Below are positions 26,980 to 35,722 of a stretch of DNA of 64,000 bases, one piece after another. A model generated the notes under the pieces. That model worked only from the letters and a program-made list of their open reading frames with translations. It was not told the DNA's origin and made no database searches. The stretch's first letter is position 1. Each line of letters starts with the position of its first letter. The translations under genes and the position numbers were made by a program. The stretch is from an uncultured Clostridia bacterium (GTDB taxonomy: Bacteria; Bacillota; Clostridia; Christensenellales; Borkfalkiaceae): contig CAJOMT010000003.1 of the NCBI GenBank assembly GCA_905235815.1, positions 1 through 64,000 on the forward strand. Direction: 5' to 3'.

Positions 26980-27425
26980 ATATAGAAGAGTTGCTTTTAA
27001 CCGAGGGTAAATACGTCGGCCCGACGTTCGGCGTCAGTATGTTGCCGATGCTGAAAAGCGGACGGGACAGCGTGGTAATATACCCGAAGAAATCCAGACT
27101 GTCAATATACGACGTCGCATTGTATAAGCGAGGCGACGATTATGTTTTGCACCGAGTGATCGGATTGACCGATTCGGGATACATAATAAGGGGAGATAAT
27201 TGTTATTCCGACGAAAACGTATCCGAAGAAAGGGTGATAGGCGTATTGACTGAATATTTCAAAAAAGATAAGAGGATAGCACTTACGGATAAAAAGTATA
27301 TGCGTTACGTAAAGAGGCGTGTAAAATATTATCCGATAAGGCGTTTTTTTGTACTTACAAAGTTAAAAATAAAGGGCTTTGCGGCAAAGATTTTAGGGCG
27401 CGGCAAAAAATCCGAGAAACAATAA
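26976..27425 (+). CDS. Soluble SipW/Sec11-like Ser-His signal peptidase homologue
   Basis: This 149-residue protein is an S24/S26-type serine peptidase. The nucleophile motif is SMLPML with S21. The place where bacterial type I signal peptidases have lysine reads YVLHRVIG with H59, followed by RGDN with D74; this matches the Ser-His-Asp arrangement of SipW and eukaryotic Sec11. No membrane span is seen, unlike those enzymes, so it is likely cytosolic or peripheral. The C-terminus is very basic. It is coupled to the PqqD-like gene, which suggests that it cleaves a modified peptide. That is inference. Confidence 0.78.
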   Translation: MNIEELLLTEGKYVGPTFGVSMLPMLKSGRDSVVIYPKKSRLSIYDVALYKRGDDYVLHRVIGLTDSGYIIRGDNCYSDENVSEERVIGVLTEYFKKDKRIALTDKKYMRYVKRRVKYYPIRRFFVLTKLKIKGFAAKILGRGKKSEKQ

Positions 27426-27441
27426 AAGGATAAGGATAAAT

Positions 27442-30285
27442 ATGAACGAAAATTTTACAATGCTTAAAAATGCAATCTGTAATGAGGATAACATTAAAGC
27501 ATACAGAGCGATTCCATTTTGGAGTTGGAATAACGAACTCGACGAAAAGTATTTGGTAAAACAAATAGAGGAAATGAAAGAGGTTGGAATCGGCGGATTC
27601 ATAATGCACGCAAGGACCGGACTCAAAGACGAATATCTGGGCGAAAAATGGTTTGATTGTATAGGCGCTTGCCTCAAAAAAGCAAAAGAACTCGGAATGT
27701 CGGCTTGGGTATACGATGAGAACGGTTGGCCGTCCGGTTTTGTCGGGGGCAAACTGCTCGAAAACGAGGAATATCGGGCAAGATTTTTAGAATATCAAGT
27801 AAAAGATTACTTTGATGAAAGTGCGGAATGTGTATTTGAAAAGACCGAAAACGGCTTCGAGAGAATATATTCCGCAAAAGATAATATAAAAGAATATCAT
27901 TGCGTTTACATAAGGGTAAGCCCTGCCAATTCAGATATTTTAAAAGCGGAAGTGGTAGACGAATTTATCCGTTTGACACACGAAGAATATTATAAGCGTT
28001 TTAAAGACAGTTTCGGCAAAGAATTAGTGGGTTTTTTCACCGACGAGCCGCAATATTACAGATGGGCTACTCCGTATACTCCCGCTATGGACGGAATATT
28101 CTTTGAAAGATATGGCGAAAAAGTAAGAGATTATCTTGTCTATCTTTTCGTATCTGACGCGAGGGGATATGAATTTCGTTACAGATATTTTTGTCTGTTA
28201 AACGAAATGTACGTGAACGTATATTATAAAAAATTATACGACTGGTGCGAGGCGCATAATTGTAAATTGACCGGACATTCGGTTGAAGAGGGCGGTCTTG
28301 TATGTCAGATGCTCGGCGGTGCGGCGGTGATGCCGACTTACGAATGCGAGCATATTCCGGCTATCGATGCGCTTGCAAGAGTATGCGGCAACGATTTAGC
28401 CCCCAAACAAGTCGGCAGCGTTGCAAGTCAACTCGGTAAAAAGCAGGTTTTAACCGAAACTTTCGGTTGTAGCGGCAACGACGCTACTCCGAAAGAATTA
28501 AAGGCGATCGCCGAATGGCAATATTTTAACGGCGTAAATTTAATGTGCCAACATTTATTGCCTATATCCGTTGCGGCTCAAGGAAAAGTCGACCATCCGC
28601 CGGTTTTTTCAAAACACAGTAATTGGTGGGAAGACAGTAAAGAATTTTACGATCATTTTGCAAAACTCGGGTATATTATAGCGAATACTACCGAGACTTA
28701 CGACATCGGAATCATTCACCCGATGAGAAGTATTTATCTCGATTATCAGAGAGATTTATATTATGACAGTGTAAAAGAACTCGAAGATTCGTTTAATAAA
28801 CTGATTTCCGATTTAAGAGCGAACGGCGTTCGCTATCAACTGATAGACGAAACGATACTTGCAAAATATGGCAGAAACGAAGGGGATAAACTGATAGTCG
28901 GCAACTCGTCTTATGATAAGATAATCGTTCCCGATATGAAATGTATTGCCTCTCATACGCTCGAATTGCTTAGCGGGTATCACGGTAAACTCCTATGTTT
29001 AGGAAAAATCGAATGCGTTGACGGTAAAAAGAAAGAAGTCGGATTGAAATCGAACGTTACGTGGGACGATATATTAAACGATAGGGGAATTAAATTCAGG
29101 TGCGACGACGGCAAGACGTTTATAACTTCGAGAAAAGGGGAATTGGGAGAGTTTATTTTCGTTCTTAACAAGTCGCTTACCGAAAGCAGTGAAATTGAAT
29201 TTGAAAACGTAGCGAATAGCTTTGCGTCCTTGGATTTGCAATCTTTAAAACTTGACGCAATAAATGATAAAACTACGCTCAAAAAATGCGAGTCGCTCAT
29301 ACTCGTAAAGACGGACAAAGTTGCACCTGAACTTGAAAGAAGTAGCGAAATCGAAGATATTACTTCCTCGTTTAAAGTTACAGGCATAACCGAAAACTTT
29401 CTCGTTCTGGATTGTGCGTCGTATAGTTTTGACGGTGTAAAATATAGCGATAATCAACCTATACCGAGGCTTTTTGAAGAACTTTTGCGAATGGACTATA
29501 AAGGAAAGGTATATATAAAGCAAGGGTTTACGGTAAAAGATAAGGTGCCTGCCACGTTCATAATCGAAAAGGGGCGTTTCGAATTTATAAAAGTAAACGG
29601 CAGAGAATTAAGCCTTAAAGATAACGATTTCGATATATTTTTCGGCGAGGCGGACATATCGGATAAATTGGTCGTAGGCGAAAACGAGATAGTATACTGC
29701 GTGAACTACTACCAGCACGAAGGAGTGCATTTTGCCTTGTTCGATCCGCTTGCGACAGAGAGTTTAAGGAATTGTCTCTACTACGATACGCATATTGAGA
29801 ATACTTACATCAAGGGCAATTTCAGAGTAGATGCGGATATGAATATATGTGCGCCCGAGCAGATAGGGATAACGTCTGAAATGTACAAAAACGGCTATCC
29901 GTTCTTTAAAGGCACTATGACTGTTTCCGGCGAATATTATTACGACGGAGTCGGCAAGCGCATTTTGTCGTTAGACGACGGTAGGTTTTTGGTTGCTGAC
30001 GCCTTGATAAACGGTAAACGGGAGAGTTTGGTTCTCGCAACCGAAAAGGATATAACGGACCTGCTCGTAAGGGGCAACAATAAAATCGAGATAAAACTCA
30101 ATTCGAGCCTGAGAAATTTACTCGGCCCGCATCATTTCAAGTCCGATTCGGATCCGCTCGGCGTTTCGCCGTATTGTTTTAATTTCAGAGGTTGTTGGGG
30201 CGATAAAATCCCGAAAGATTATACGCCGGAATATAAACTTGTTCCGTTCGGTTTGAATTCGATAAAACTAAAAATAATCAAATAA
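27442..30285 (+). CDS. GH106-like glycoside hydrolase (alpha-L-rhamnosidase family)
   Basis: The 947-residue protein has the N-terminal pattern of the GH106-like family: PFWSWNNELDEKYLVKQIEEM at about 25-45, GIGGFIMHARTGLKDEYLG near 50-68, and WVYDENGWPSGFVGG near 92-106. A catalytic (alpha/beta)8 domain runs to about 470. Beta-sandwich domains follow, the last at about 800-900 (YYYDGVGKRILSLDDGRFL). No signal peptide is present, so it should act on imported oligosaccharides. It starts 16 bases after the peptidase gene with AAGGATAAGGA ahead and ends the operon. Substrate specificity cannot be read from the sequence. Confidence 0.8.
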   Translation: MNENFTMLKNAICNEDNIKAYRAIPFWSWNNELDEKYLVKQIEEMKEVGIGGFIMHARTGLKDEYLGEKWFDCIGACLKKAKELGMSAWVYDENGWPSGFVGGKLLENEEYRARFLEYQVKDYFDESAECVFEKTENGFERIYSAKDNIKEYHCVYIRVSPANSDILKAEVVDEFIRLTHEEYYKRFKDSFGKELVGFFTDEPQYYRWATPYTPAMDGIFFERYGEKVRDYLVYLFVSDARGYEFRYRYFCLLNEMYVNVYYKKLYDWCEAHNCKLTGHSVEEGGLVCQMLGGAAVMPTYECEHIPAIDALARVCGNDLAPKQVGSVASQLGKKQVLTETFGCSGNDATPKELKAIAEWQYFNGVNLMCQHLLPISVAAQGKVDHPPVFSKHSNWWEDSKEFYDHFAKLGYIIANTTETYDIGIIHPMRSIYLDYQRDLYYDSVKELEDSFNKLISDLRANGVRYQLIDETILAKYGRNEGDKLIVGNSSYDKIIVPDMKCIASHTLELLSGYHGKLLCLGKIECVDGKKKEVGLKSNVTWDDILNDRGIKFRCDDGKTFITSRKGELGEFIFVLNKSLTESSEIEFENVANSFASLDLQSLKLDAINDKTTLKKCESLILVKTDKVAPELERSSEIEDITSSFKVTGITENFLVLDCASYSFDGVKYSDNQPIPRLFEELLRMDYKGKVYIKQGFTVKDKVPATFIIEKGRFEFIKVNGRELSLKDNDFDIFFGEADISDKLVVGENEIVYCVNYYQHEGVHFALFDPLATESLRNCLYYDTHIENTYIKGNFRVDADMNICAPEQIGITSEMYKNGYPFFKGTMTVSGEYYYDGVGKRILSLDDGRFLVADALINGKRESLVLATEKDITDLLVRGNNKIEIKLNSSLRNLLGPHHFKSDSDPLGVSPYCFNFRGCWGDKIPKDYTPEYKLVPFGLNSIKLKIIK

Positions 30286-30290
30286 TTTTT

Positions 30291-30321
30291 AAGGCGTTCC
30301 GAAATGCGGACGCCTTTTTTT
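30291..30321 (+). terminator. Terminator after the glycosidase operon
   Basis: AAGGCGTTCCG (30291-30301) pairs with CGGACGCCTT (30307-30316) with a one-base bulge, followed by TTTTT. Confidence 0.9.
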
Positions 30322-30404
30322 GTTGTCAATTTTAATATCAAAATTACTTATCTGTGGTATAACTAAAACTAATATCACAATTTAACACAATGTTCACAAT
30401 GCAA

Positions 30405-30433
30405 TTGACAATTTGCAGTCTTTTTATTATAAT
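30405..30433 (+). promoter_or_regulatory. Consensus sigma-A promoter of the lipoprotein-Opp locus
   Basis: TTGACA (30405-30410), 17-base spacer, TATAAT (30428-30433): a perfect match in both hexamers and spacing. A second TATAAT at 30449-30454 has no good -35. Transcription should begin near 30440, leaving a leader of about 115 bases. Confidence 0.9.
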
Positions 30434-30462
30434 ATTATAGTTTAATAGTATAATAAGGCGAA

Positions 30463-30535
30463 TATCGGTTTTCGGGAAGAACAAGCTTGTTCTTTCGGCG
30501 TTTTTGCAAAAACGCCGAATACCTAAATGCCGATA
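30463..30535 (+). promoter_or_regulatory. Structured leader: outer stem enclosing two palindromes
   Basis: TATCGG (30463-30468) can pair with CCGATA (30530-30535). Inside lie a perfect 16-base palindrome AGAACAAGCTTGTTCT (30478-30493) and, directly adjoining, a perfect 26-base palindrome (30494-30519) with 12-base arms TTCGGCGTTTTT / AAAAACGCCGAA around GC. Neither is followed by a T tract, so they are not plain terminators. They may be a cis-acting RNA or tandem protein-binding sites. GAGG for the next gene follows at 30537-30540. Confidence 0.65.
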
Positions 30536-30554
30536 AGAGGACGTTTGATATTTT

Positions 30555-31679
30555 ATGGCAAAAAACTTAAAAAAAGAAAAATTTATTTTGGTTCTTTGTC
30601 TGCTTGCGGCGCTTATAATGGCGCTTGCGGCTGCGGGGTGCGCTGAAAATACCGAGAATGACAGCAGAATCAAGGTCGTATACGAACTCGAAGGAGGTAA
30701 GTACTTAAACAGCGAACTTCCGATAGTTGTGTATTACAATTTCGGAGATAAGGGCGAAACTCACAGGATAAGAGAGCTGACCGAAGTAACCGCCGAATCT
30801 CTGACGAGAGCGGGCTATACCTTTGACGGTTGGTATCGCCAAAAGTCGGGCGATGGCGATGAGGCGGTGTATTCCGAAATGTGGAATTTCGAGACCGATC
30901 TCATCGGAAAAGAGGGCGTAACGCTTTACGCTAAATGGCAGCCCAATATCGAGTATAAGTATTCGATGTATTATAGGGACGGCGACGAACTCGTCTTTTA
31001 CAAGAGTGAAATCCTATACAAAGGCGAACAATTCGATAACGACAAGGCAAAGCGTACGGGATATACGGTGCTGGCCTGCTACGACGAAAACTCAGATCCG
31101 TGGGATTACAGTTTTGAAAACGACGTGGGCGACGTAAAAGTCATAGTCGATTACATCGAGGGCGAATATAAATTGGTTGGCAGCTATGCAGAATTAAAGT
31201 CGTCGGTAACGAAGAACATTTATCTGACTGCGGATATCGATTGCGATGGCGAAGACTTTAATTTCGGAGATTATTCTGGCAAGACGTTAAAGGGTAACGG
31301 ATATACGATATCGAACTTTGCGCTCGGAGGCGATCAAACCTTAAAGACCGATCCGTTCGGAAATCAGAACGCTTTGCTCATAAGTCTGTTTGGCAGTATG
31401 AAAAATACTGTAATAGAGGACGTAAATTTCAAAGACGTAAAGATAACCGTTTCCGCCAGACTTCAAAAGACGCGAAAAGTTTACGTTTCGCCGATTGCGA
31501 TTATGGCTGAAAATTGTAAGATAAGCGGTGTAACGTTCAAAGGAACGGTTGAACTCGGCAAATTTTACGACGGCTTTGATATGAGCGATTTGACAGTCGT
31601 AACTGACAGTGAGTGCGTGGATAGTAAAAATTCTGAATTTTTCGGAAACGAAATCGAACTTGAAAAAATAAATTTCTAA
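30555..31679 (+). CDS. Lipoprotein with InlB-type repeat and GLUG/M26-like segment
   Basis: The 374-residue protein has a lipoprotein signal with lipid cysteine C29 (LAAAGC). Residues 38-120 form an InlB/Listeria-Bacteroides repeat (VVYELEGGKY ... AGYTFDGWY ... LYAKWQ). A second related half-repeat follows to about 200. Then KNIYLTADIDCDGEDFNFGDYSG with GNGYTISNF (about 220-255) resembles the beta-solenoid segment found with GLUG or M26 proteins. It is the first gene after the leader and lies 12 bases before the oppA homologue, suggesting an accessory binding or surface role. Confidence 0.78.
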   Translation: MAKNLKKEKFILVLCLLAALIMALAAAGCAENTENDSRIKVVYELEGGKYLNSELPIVVYYNFGDKGETHRIRELTEVTAESLTRAGYTFDGWYRQKSGDGDEAVYSEMWNFETDLIGKEGVTLYAKWQPNIEYKYSMYYRDGDELVFYKSEILYKGEQFDNDKAKRTGYTVLACYDENSDPWDYSFENDVGDVKVIVDYIEGEYKLVGSYAELKSSVTKNIYLTADIDCDGEDFNFGDYSGKTLKGNGYTISNFALGGDQTLKTDPFGNQNALLISLFGSMKNTVIEDVNFKDVKITVSARLQKTRKVYVSPIAIMAENCKISGVTFKGTVELGKFYDGFDMSDLTVVTDSECVDSKNSEFFGNEIELEKINF

Positions 31680-31691
31680 AAGGAAGATATT

Positions 31692-34340
31692 ATGACTAAG
31701 AAAAAGAAACTTGTGGAACTTAATAGCATTGTTCTGGCCTTGGTATTAGCAATGGTCGGAACGCTTATGGCACTGACCGGCTGCGGTCAAGACAATGGCG
31801 ATACGTCAAATCAGGGTGGCGGAAAGAAACAGTATTTCAACAATGAGGAAGATCCTCTCGTATTTTCGACGCTCGAACTCGATAAGGTATTCAATCCTTT
31901 CTATTCGACTTCCGGAACGGATTCGACCGTAGTCGGAATGACGCAGATCGGAATGATGGCAAACGACGCTAACGGCAATCCGAGTTACGGCGCAAACGAG
32001 GCGGTAATGACTCTCGACTATGAGAGCAAGGAAGAAGGCGCTGGCGAAGATAAGACGACGACGTATTATTTCGTATTGAAAAATAACGTCAGATGTTCGG
32101 ACGGTTCGTACCTTACGATGAAAGACGTACTCTTTAATTTGTACGTATATCTCGATCCCGCATATACCGGATCGTCTACCATATATTCGACGGATATAGT
32201 CGGACTTCAGGAATACCGTACACAGCAAGCGAGCGAAATCGAGCAGAAAAACGCAATGAACGGCTTCAGATTAGATGCGACGGCGAGAATAACCGCTCTC
32301 ATCGAAGTATTTGAAGAATACGCCGACGAAAATACTATTATATTTAAAGACGAATTCGAGGAGTATTTGCAAAACTATAACGGCGGAACTGTTTACGACC
32401 ACGTTTACGAGGACTATCTGAAAGCGGAATCTCTTTTCAAAGAGGAATTGAACGACGATTATTCTAATTCGATGGACTCTTATGAAAACATAATATTTAC
32501 CGATAAGAACAAGGTTAATCACCCGAACTTATTGACGACCGACGTCGAGGTATTTTTATATAACGAAGGCTACCTTAAATGGAATAAGGACGACGCTAAA
32601 CTCGAATGTGTCTTTGAAAACGACGTCAGCAAACTGAAAAATTACACGAAAGAGCAAGCAATCAATAGCGTGTTTAACGGAGAATTCCCGAAAAATCTCG
32701 ACTTGATATTGCAATATTGGAACACGGCGACAACTCTCCACGAGTATCTTACTAATTTGGCGATGGAAGAGTATTATCAATCGACCGAATTGAGATACGA
32801 AAACATTTCCGGAATAAAATTCGCGAACAGAACCGCACCCGTAACCGTAAACGGTAAAACCTATGCGGCGGTTGGCGATCATTATCAGCCAAGCGGCGCA
32901 CCTGAGAACGGGTATAACGAAGTACTTTCCATAACCATAAAAGGAATCGATCCCAAAGCGATTTGGAACTTTGCGTTTACGGTAGCGCCGATGAGTTATT
33001 ATTCTGACGCAGAGCATATAAACAAATTCGATTATGAAACCAATTTCGGCGTAGAGTATGCTTCGCAGAGTTTCCAGAGCGACGTAATTAAGGACCCGAA
33101 TAAGATAGGCGTTCCGAGAGGAGCGGGCGCATATGCCGCAAGCAAGTCGAGCGGCGGCTTAAACAACGTATCATCCGGAGATTTCTACGATAAAGGCGTA
33201 GTATACTTCGAGCGCAATCCGTACTTTATGTTGGGCGCTCCGAAGATTAAAAAAGTTCGTTTCCAAGTTGTATCTTCGGCGCAGATGCTCACGACTCTTT
33301 ATAATAATGAAACGGACTATGCGGAACCGAATGCTACCACGAAGATCATTTCCGAACTGAACGGAAAAATTTCCGAAGGCATAGGCAATAAATCCGTTAA
33401 AACTCTCGGCTACGGCTACATAGGAATCAACGCCGGCAAAGTACCGGAAATGAAGATTCGTCAACTCATAATGCATTGTATCAACACTCAAGAGTGCGTA
33501 AACTATTACGGCACCGAGGCTACGGCAATATACCGTCCTATGTCGACGGAGAGTTGGGCTTATCCGAAAGATGCAACGCCTTATTATCCTTATATTGATG
33601 ATAAAATTCCCGAAAATCTCGACGTTGTGAACCCCGATTACAGAAACTTCGTCAATAAAAAAGGCAAAAAGGCAGGAGATAAATTTACCGAAGCAGAGAA
33701 GAAGGAGTTTATAGAACAATTGCTCGAAGAGGCAGGATTTACTTCCACTAACAGCGAAGGCGTTCTGACTAATTCGAGAGGCGAGTCGTTAAAATATACG
33801 TTTACGGTAGCCGGTCAAGAGACCGATCACCCCGCATACAGAGCGATGGTACACGCTGCCGAAATTCTCAACAAGTACGGATTTGCGGTAACCGTAACGA
33901 CCGACGCAAACGCTTTATCGAAACTGTCCACCGGTTCTTTGACGGTATGGGCTGCTGCGTGGGGCGCAACGATCGATCCGGATATGTATCAGGTATATCA
34001 TAAAGATTCTACTGCGACCTCTACTTTGAACTGGGGATACAGACAGATACTTTTAAATAGCGGAAACAGATACAGCGAAGAACTTGCATTAGTCGAAGAA
34101 CTTTCCGATATAATAGAGAAAGCAAGGGAGACGAACAACCAAGCGGCGAGAGCGAAAGAGTATTCCAAAGCGCTCGATCTCGTAATGCAACTTGCGGTAG
34201 AACTTCCGACGTATCAAAGAAAAGACTTGTTTGCCTACAATTCCAATAAGATAGACACGTCTACTTTCTTTGCGAACCCGACTTCGTTCAAGGGACTTAC
34301 GAGCGATATGTGGAATTTGTCCTTAAACGTGGAGAGATAA
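31692..34340 (+). CDS. oppA: Oligopeptide-binding lipoprotein OppA-like, with large insertion
   Basis: This is the solute-binding protein (SBP_bac_5 family) of an oligopeptide ABC importer. C31 in LMALTGC is the lipid anchor. Residues about 50-175 (VFSTLELDKVFNPFYST ... RCSDGSYLTMKDVLFNLYVYLD) and 560-880 (FERNPYFMLGAPKIKKV, IGINAGKVPEMKIRQLI, WGATIDPDMYQVYHK) carry the family pattern. At 882 residues it is over 300 longer than typical OppA. Most of the excess is an acidic helical insertion at about 175-408. Genes for the matching permeases and ATPases follow directly. Confidence 0.9.
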   Translation: MTKKKKLVELNSIVLALVLAMVGTLMALTGCGQDNGDTSNQGGGKKQYFNNEEDPLVFSTLELDKVFNPFYSTSGTDSTVVGMTQIGMMANDANGNPSYGANEAVMTLDYESKEEGAGEDKTTTYYFVLKNNVRCSDGSYLTMKDVLFNLYVYLDPAYTGSSTIYSTDIVGLQEYRTQQASEIEQKNAMNGFRLDATARITALIEVFEEYADENTIIFKDEFEEYLQNYNGGTVYDHVYEDYLKAESLFKEELNDDYSNSMDSYENIIFTDKNKVNHPNLLTTDVEVFLYNEGYLKWNKDDAKLECVFENDVSKLKNYTKEQAINSVFNGEFPKNLDLILQYWNTATTLHEYLTNLAMEEYYQSTELRYENISGIKFANRTAPVTVNGKTYAAVGDHYQPSGAPENGYNEVLSITIKGIDPKAIWNFAFTVAPMSYYSDAEHINKFDYETNFGVEYASQSFQSDVIKDPNKIGVPRGAGAYAASKSSGGLNNVSSGDFYDKGVVYFERNPYFMLGAPKIKKVRFQVVSSAQMLTTLYNNETDYAEPNATTKIISELNGKISEGIGNKSVKTLGYGYIGINAGKVPEMKIRQLIMHCINTQECVNYYGTEATAIYRPMSTESWAYPKDATPYYPYIDDKIPENLDVVNPDYRNFVNKKGKKAGDKFTEAEKKEFIEQLLEEAGFTSTNSEGVLTNSRGESLKYTFTVAGQETDHPAYRAMVHAAEILNKYGFAVTVTTDANALSKLSTGSLTVWAAAWGATIDPDMYQVYHKDSTATSTLNWGYRQILLNSGNRYSEELALVEELSDIIEKARETNNQAARAKEYSKALDLVMQLAVELPTYQRKDLFAYNSNKIDTSTFFANPTSFKGLTSDMWNLSLNVER

Positions 34341-34350
34341 AGAATAAAAG

Positions 34351-34387
34351 ATAAATTATAACTCAAAAGCAACAAACGATAATTTAT
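34351..34387 (+). promoter_or_regulatory. AT-rich stem over the oppB start codon
   Basis: ATAAATTAT (34351-34359) can pair with ATAATTTAT (34379-34387), 19-base loop. The right arm includes the first two bases of the oppB ATG (34386-34388). No clear Shine-Dalgarno precedes oppB. The element may lower permease translation compared with OppA. Confidence 0.4.
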
Positions 34388-35720
34388 GTTTAAATATATT
34401 GTTAAAAGAATTTTGATATCGATATTGATACTGTTCGGGGTGTCCGTAATCATATATACTATGGTTCGGCTCATGCCCTCAGACTACGTAGATACGAAAT
34501 TCGCTTCACAACTTCAAAATAATGCGATAAGTCAGGACGATATCGACCATTTTAAAGAGCTTTACGGAATAAATATGCCCGAAGCGTATTTAAATATAAC
34601 GATAGAGGGCGGCGACTATGCAGGTAAATATACCGCCAACGCAAGGAAAAACGACTACGAATATGCTATTTTAAGTAGAGAGTTTTCTGAAACGTGGATA
34701 CAAAAATCGTATAAAAAAGGCTCCTTGGTTCTCGTTTTATCAAAAGACGGTTTAGCGCAGATATCAGAGGGTACGAAAGTACTTGCCGTAGGCAATTATA
34801 ACGTAAACTTTAATATAGACGAAACTAATTTCAATGCCGAATTGCTTTTGAATATCGGCGGCGGAACGGCGTCCAAGATAGAATACAAGGTTGCCGGTTT
34901 TTGGAGTAAGGCAGGCTCGGTGCTCGGCGGATATTTCAACTGGGTAGGCAGATTATTGCAAGGAGATCTCGGCAATTCGTTCTTATATGAAAAGCCGGTT
35001 GCGCAAGTTATAACCGAAAACATGTGGATATCGTTTGCGATAGCGGTTATCGCCACTATTTTGCAGTTCCTCATAGCAATACCTCTCGGAATATCGAGCG
35101 CAACGCACCAATATTCGGTCAGAGATTATACCGTTACGGTTCTTACGATGATAGGTATATCTTTCCCGACGTTCTTCTTTGCGGCGATAGTAATAAAGAT
35201 TTTCGCACTGCAACTCGGTTGGTTCCCGTCGCAAGGTCTTATAAGCGCAACTGCGAGTTATCCCGCAACGTTTGCGGGCGGAATGATGAAATTCGGCGAC
35301 ATAGTCAAGCACCTTGTATTGCCGATTTTCGTAAGCGTCGTACTTTCGATAGGCGGACTTATGCGTTATACCCGTACTAATACGCTCGAAGTACTGAGCG
35401 CCGACTATATTCGTACTGCGAGGGCAAAGGGACTTTCCGAAAATAAAGTAATATACAAACATGCATTCAGAAACACGTTGATTCCTTTGGCTACGCTTCT
35501 TGCCGGAATATTGCCGTCGCTTTTTGGCGGAATGATGATTACGGAAAAAGTTTTCGCAATCGACGGTATCGGTAATCTGGCGTATAAGGCGCTGATGAGC
35601 GGCGATATACCGTTTATTATGGGATACAATATGTTTTTGGCAGTACTTACGGTAATAGGCACACTTCTCTCGGATATTATGTATTCGATAGTCGATCCGA
35701 GAGTTAAACTCGGCAGGTGA
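34386..35720 (+). CDS. oppB: Oligopeptide ABC transporter permease OppB-like, with extracellular insertion
   Basis: OppB is one of two membrane subunits of the importer. The first span is at about residues 8-28. The usual FKELYGINMP follows at 56-65. Instead of leading directly to the YFNWVGRLLQGDLGNSF segment (183-199), there is a ~115-residue insertion (68-183) rich in beta-like sequence. Spans from about 215 to the C-terminus and the ATPase-contact loop (ADYIRTARAKGLSENKVIYKHAFRNTLIP) are normal. Total length is 444 versus about 310 usual. It overlaps the next frame slightly. Confidence 0.93.
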   Translation: MFKYIVKRILISILILFGVSVIIYTMVRLMPSDYVDTKFASQLQNNAISQDDIDHFKELYGINMPEAYLNITIEGGDYAGKYTANARKNDYEYAILSREFSETWIQKSYKKGSLVLVLSKDGLAQISEGTKVLAVGNYNVNFNIDETNFNAELLLNIGGGTASKIEYKVAGFWSKAGSVLGGYFNWVGRLLQGDLGNSFLYEKPVAQVITENMWISFAIAVIATILQFLIAIPLGISSATHQYSVRDYTVTVLTMIGISFPTFFFAAIVIKIFALQLGWFPSQGLISATASYPATFAGGMMKFGDIVKHLVLPIFVSVVLSIGGLMRYTRTNTLEVLSADYIRTARAKGLSENKVIYKHAFRNTLIPLATLLAGILPSLFGGMMITEKVFAIDGIGNLAYKALMSGDIPFIMGYNMFLAVLTVIGTLLSDIMYSIVDPRVKLGR

Positions 35721-35722
35721 TT

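Noticed and set aside
30478..30519. The two palindromes as Rho-independent terminators
   Set aside because: Neither is followed by a T tract; ATACC follows the second.
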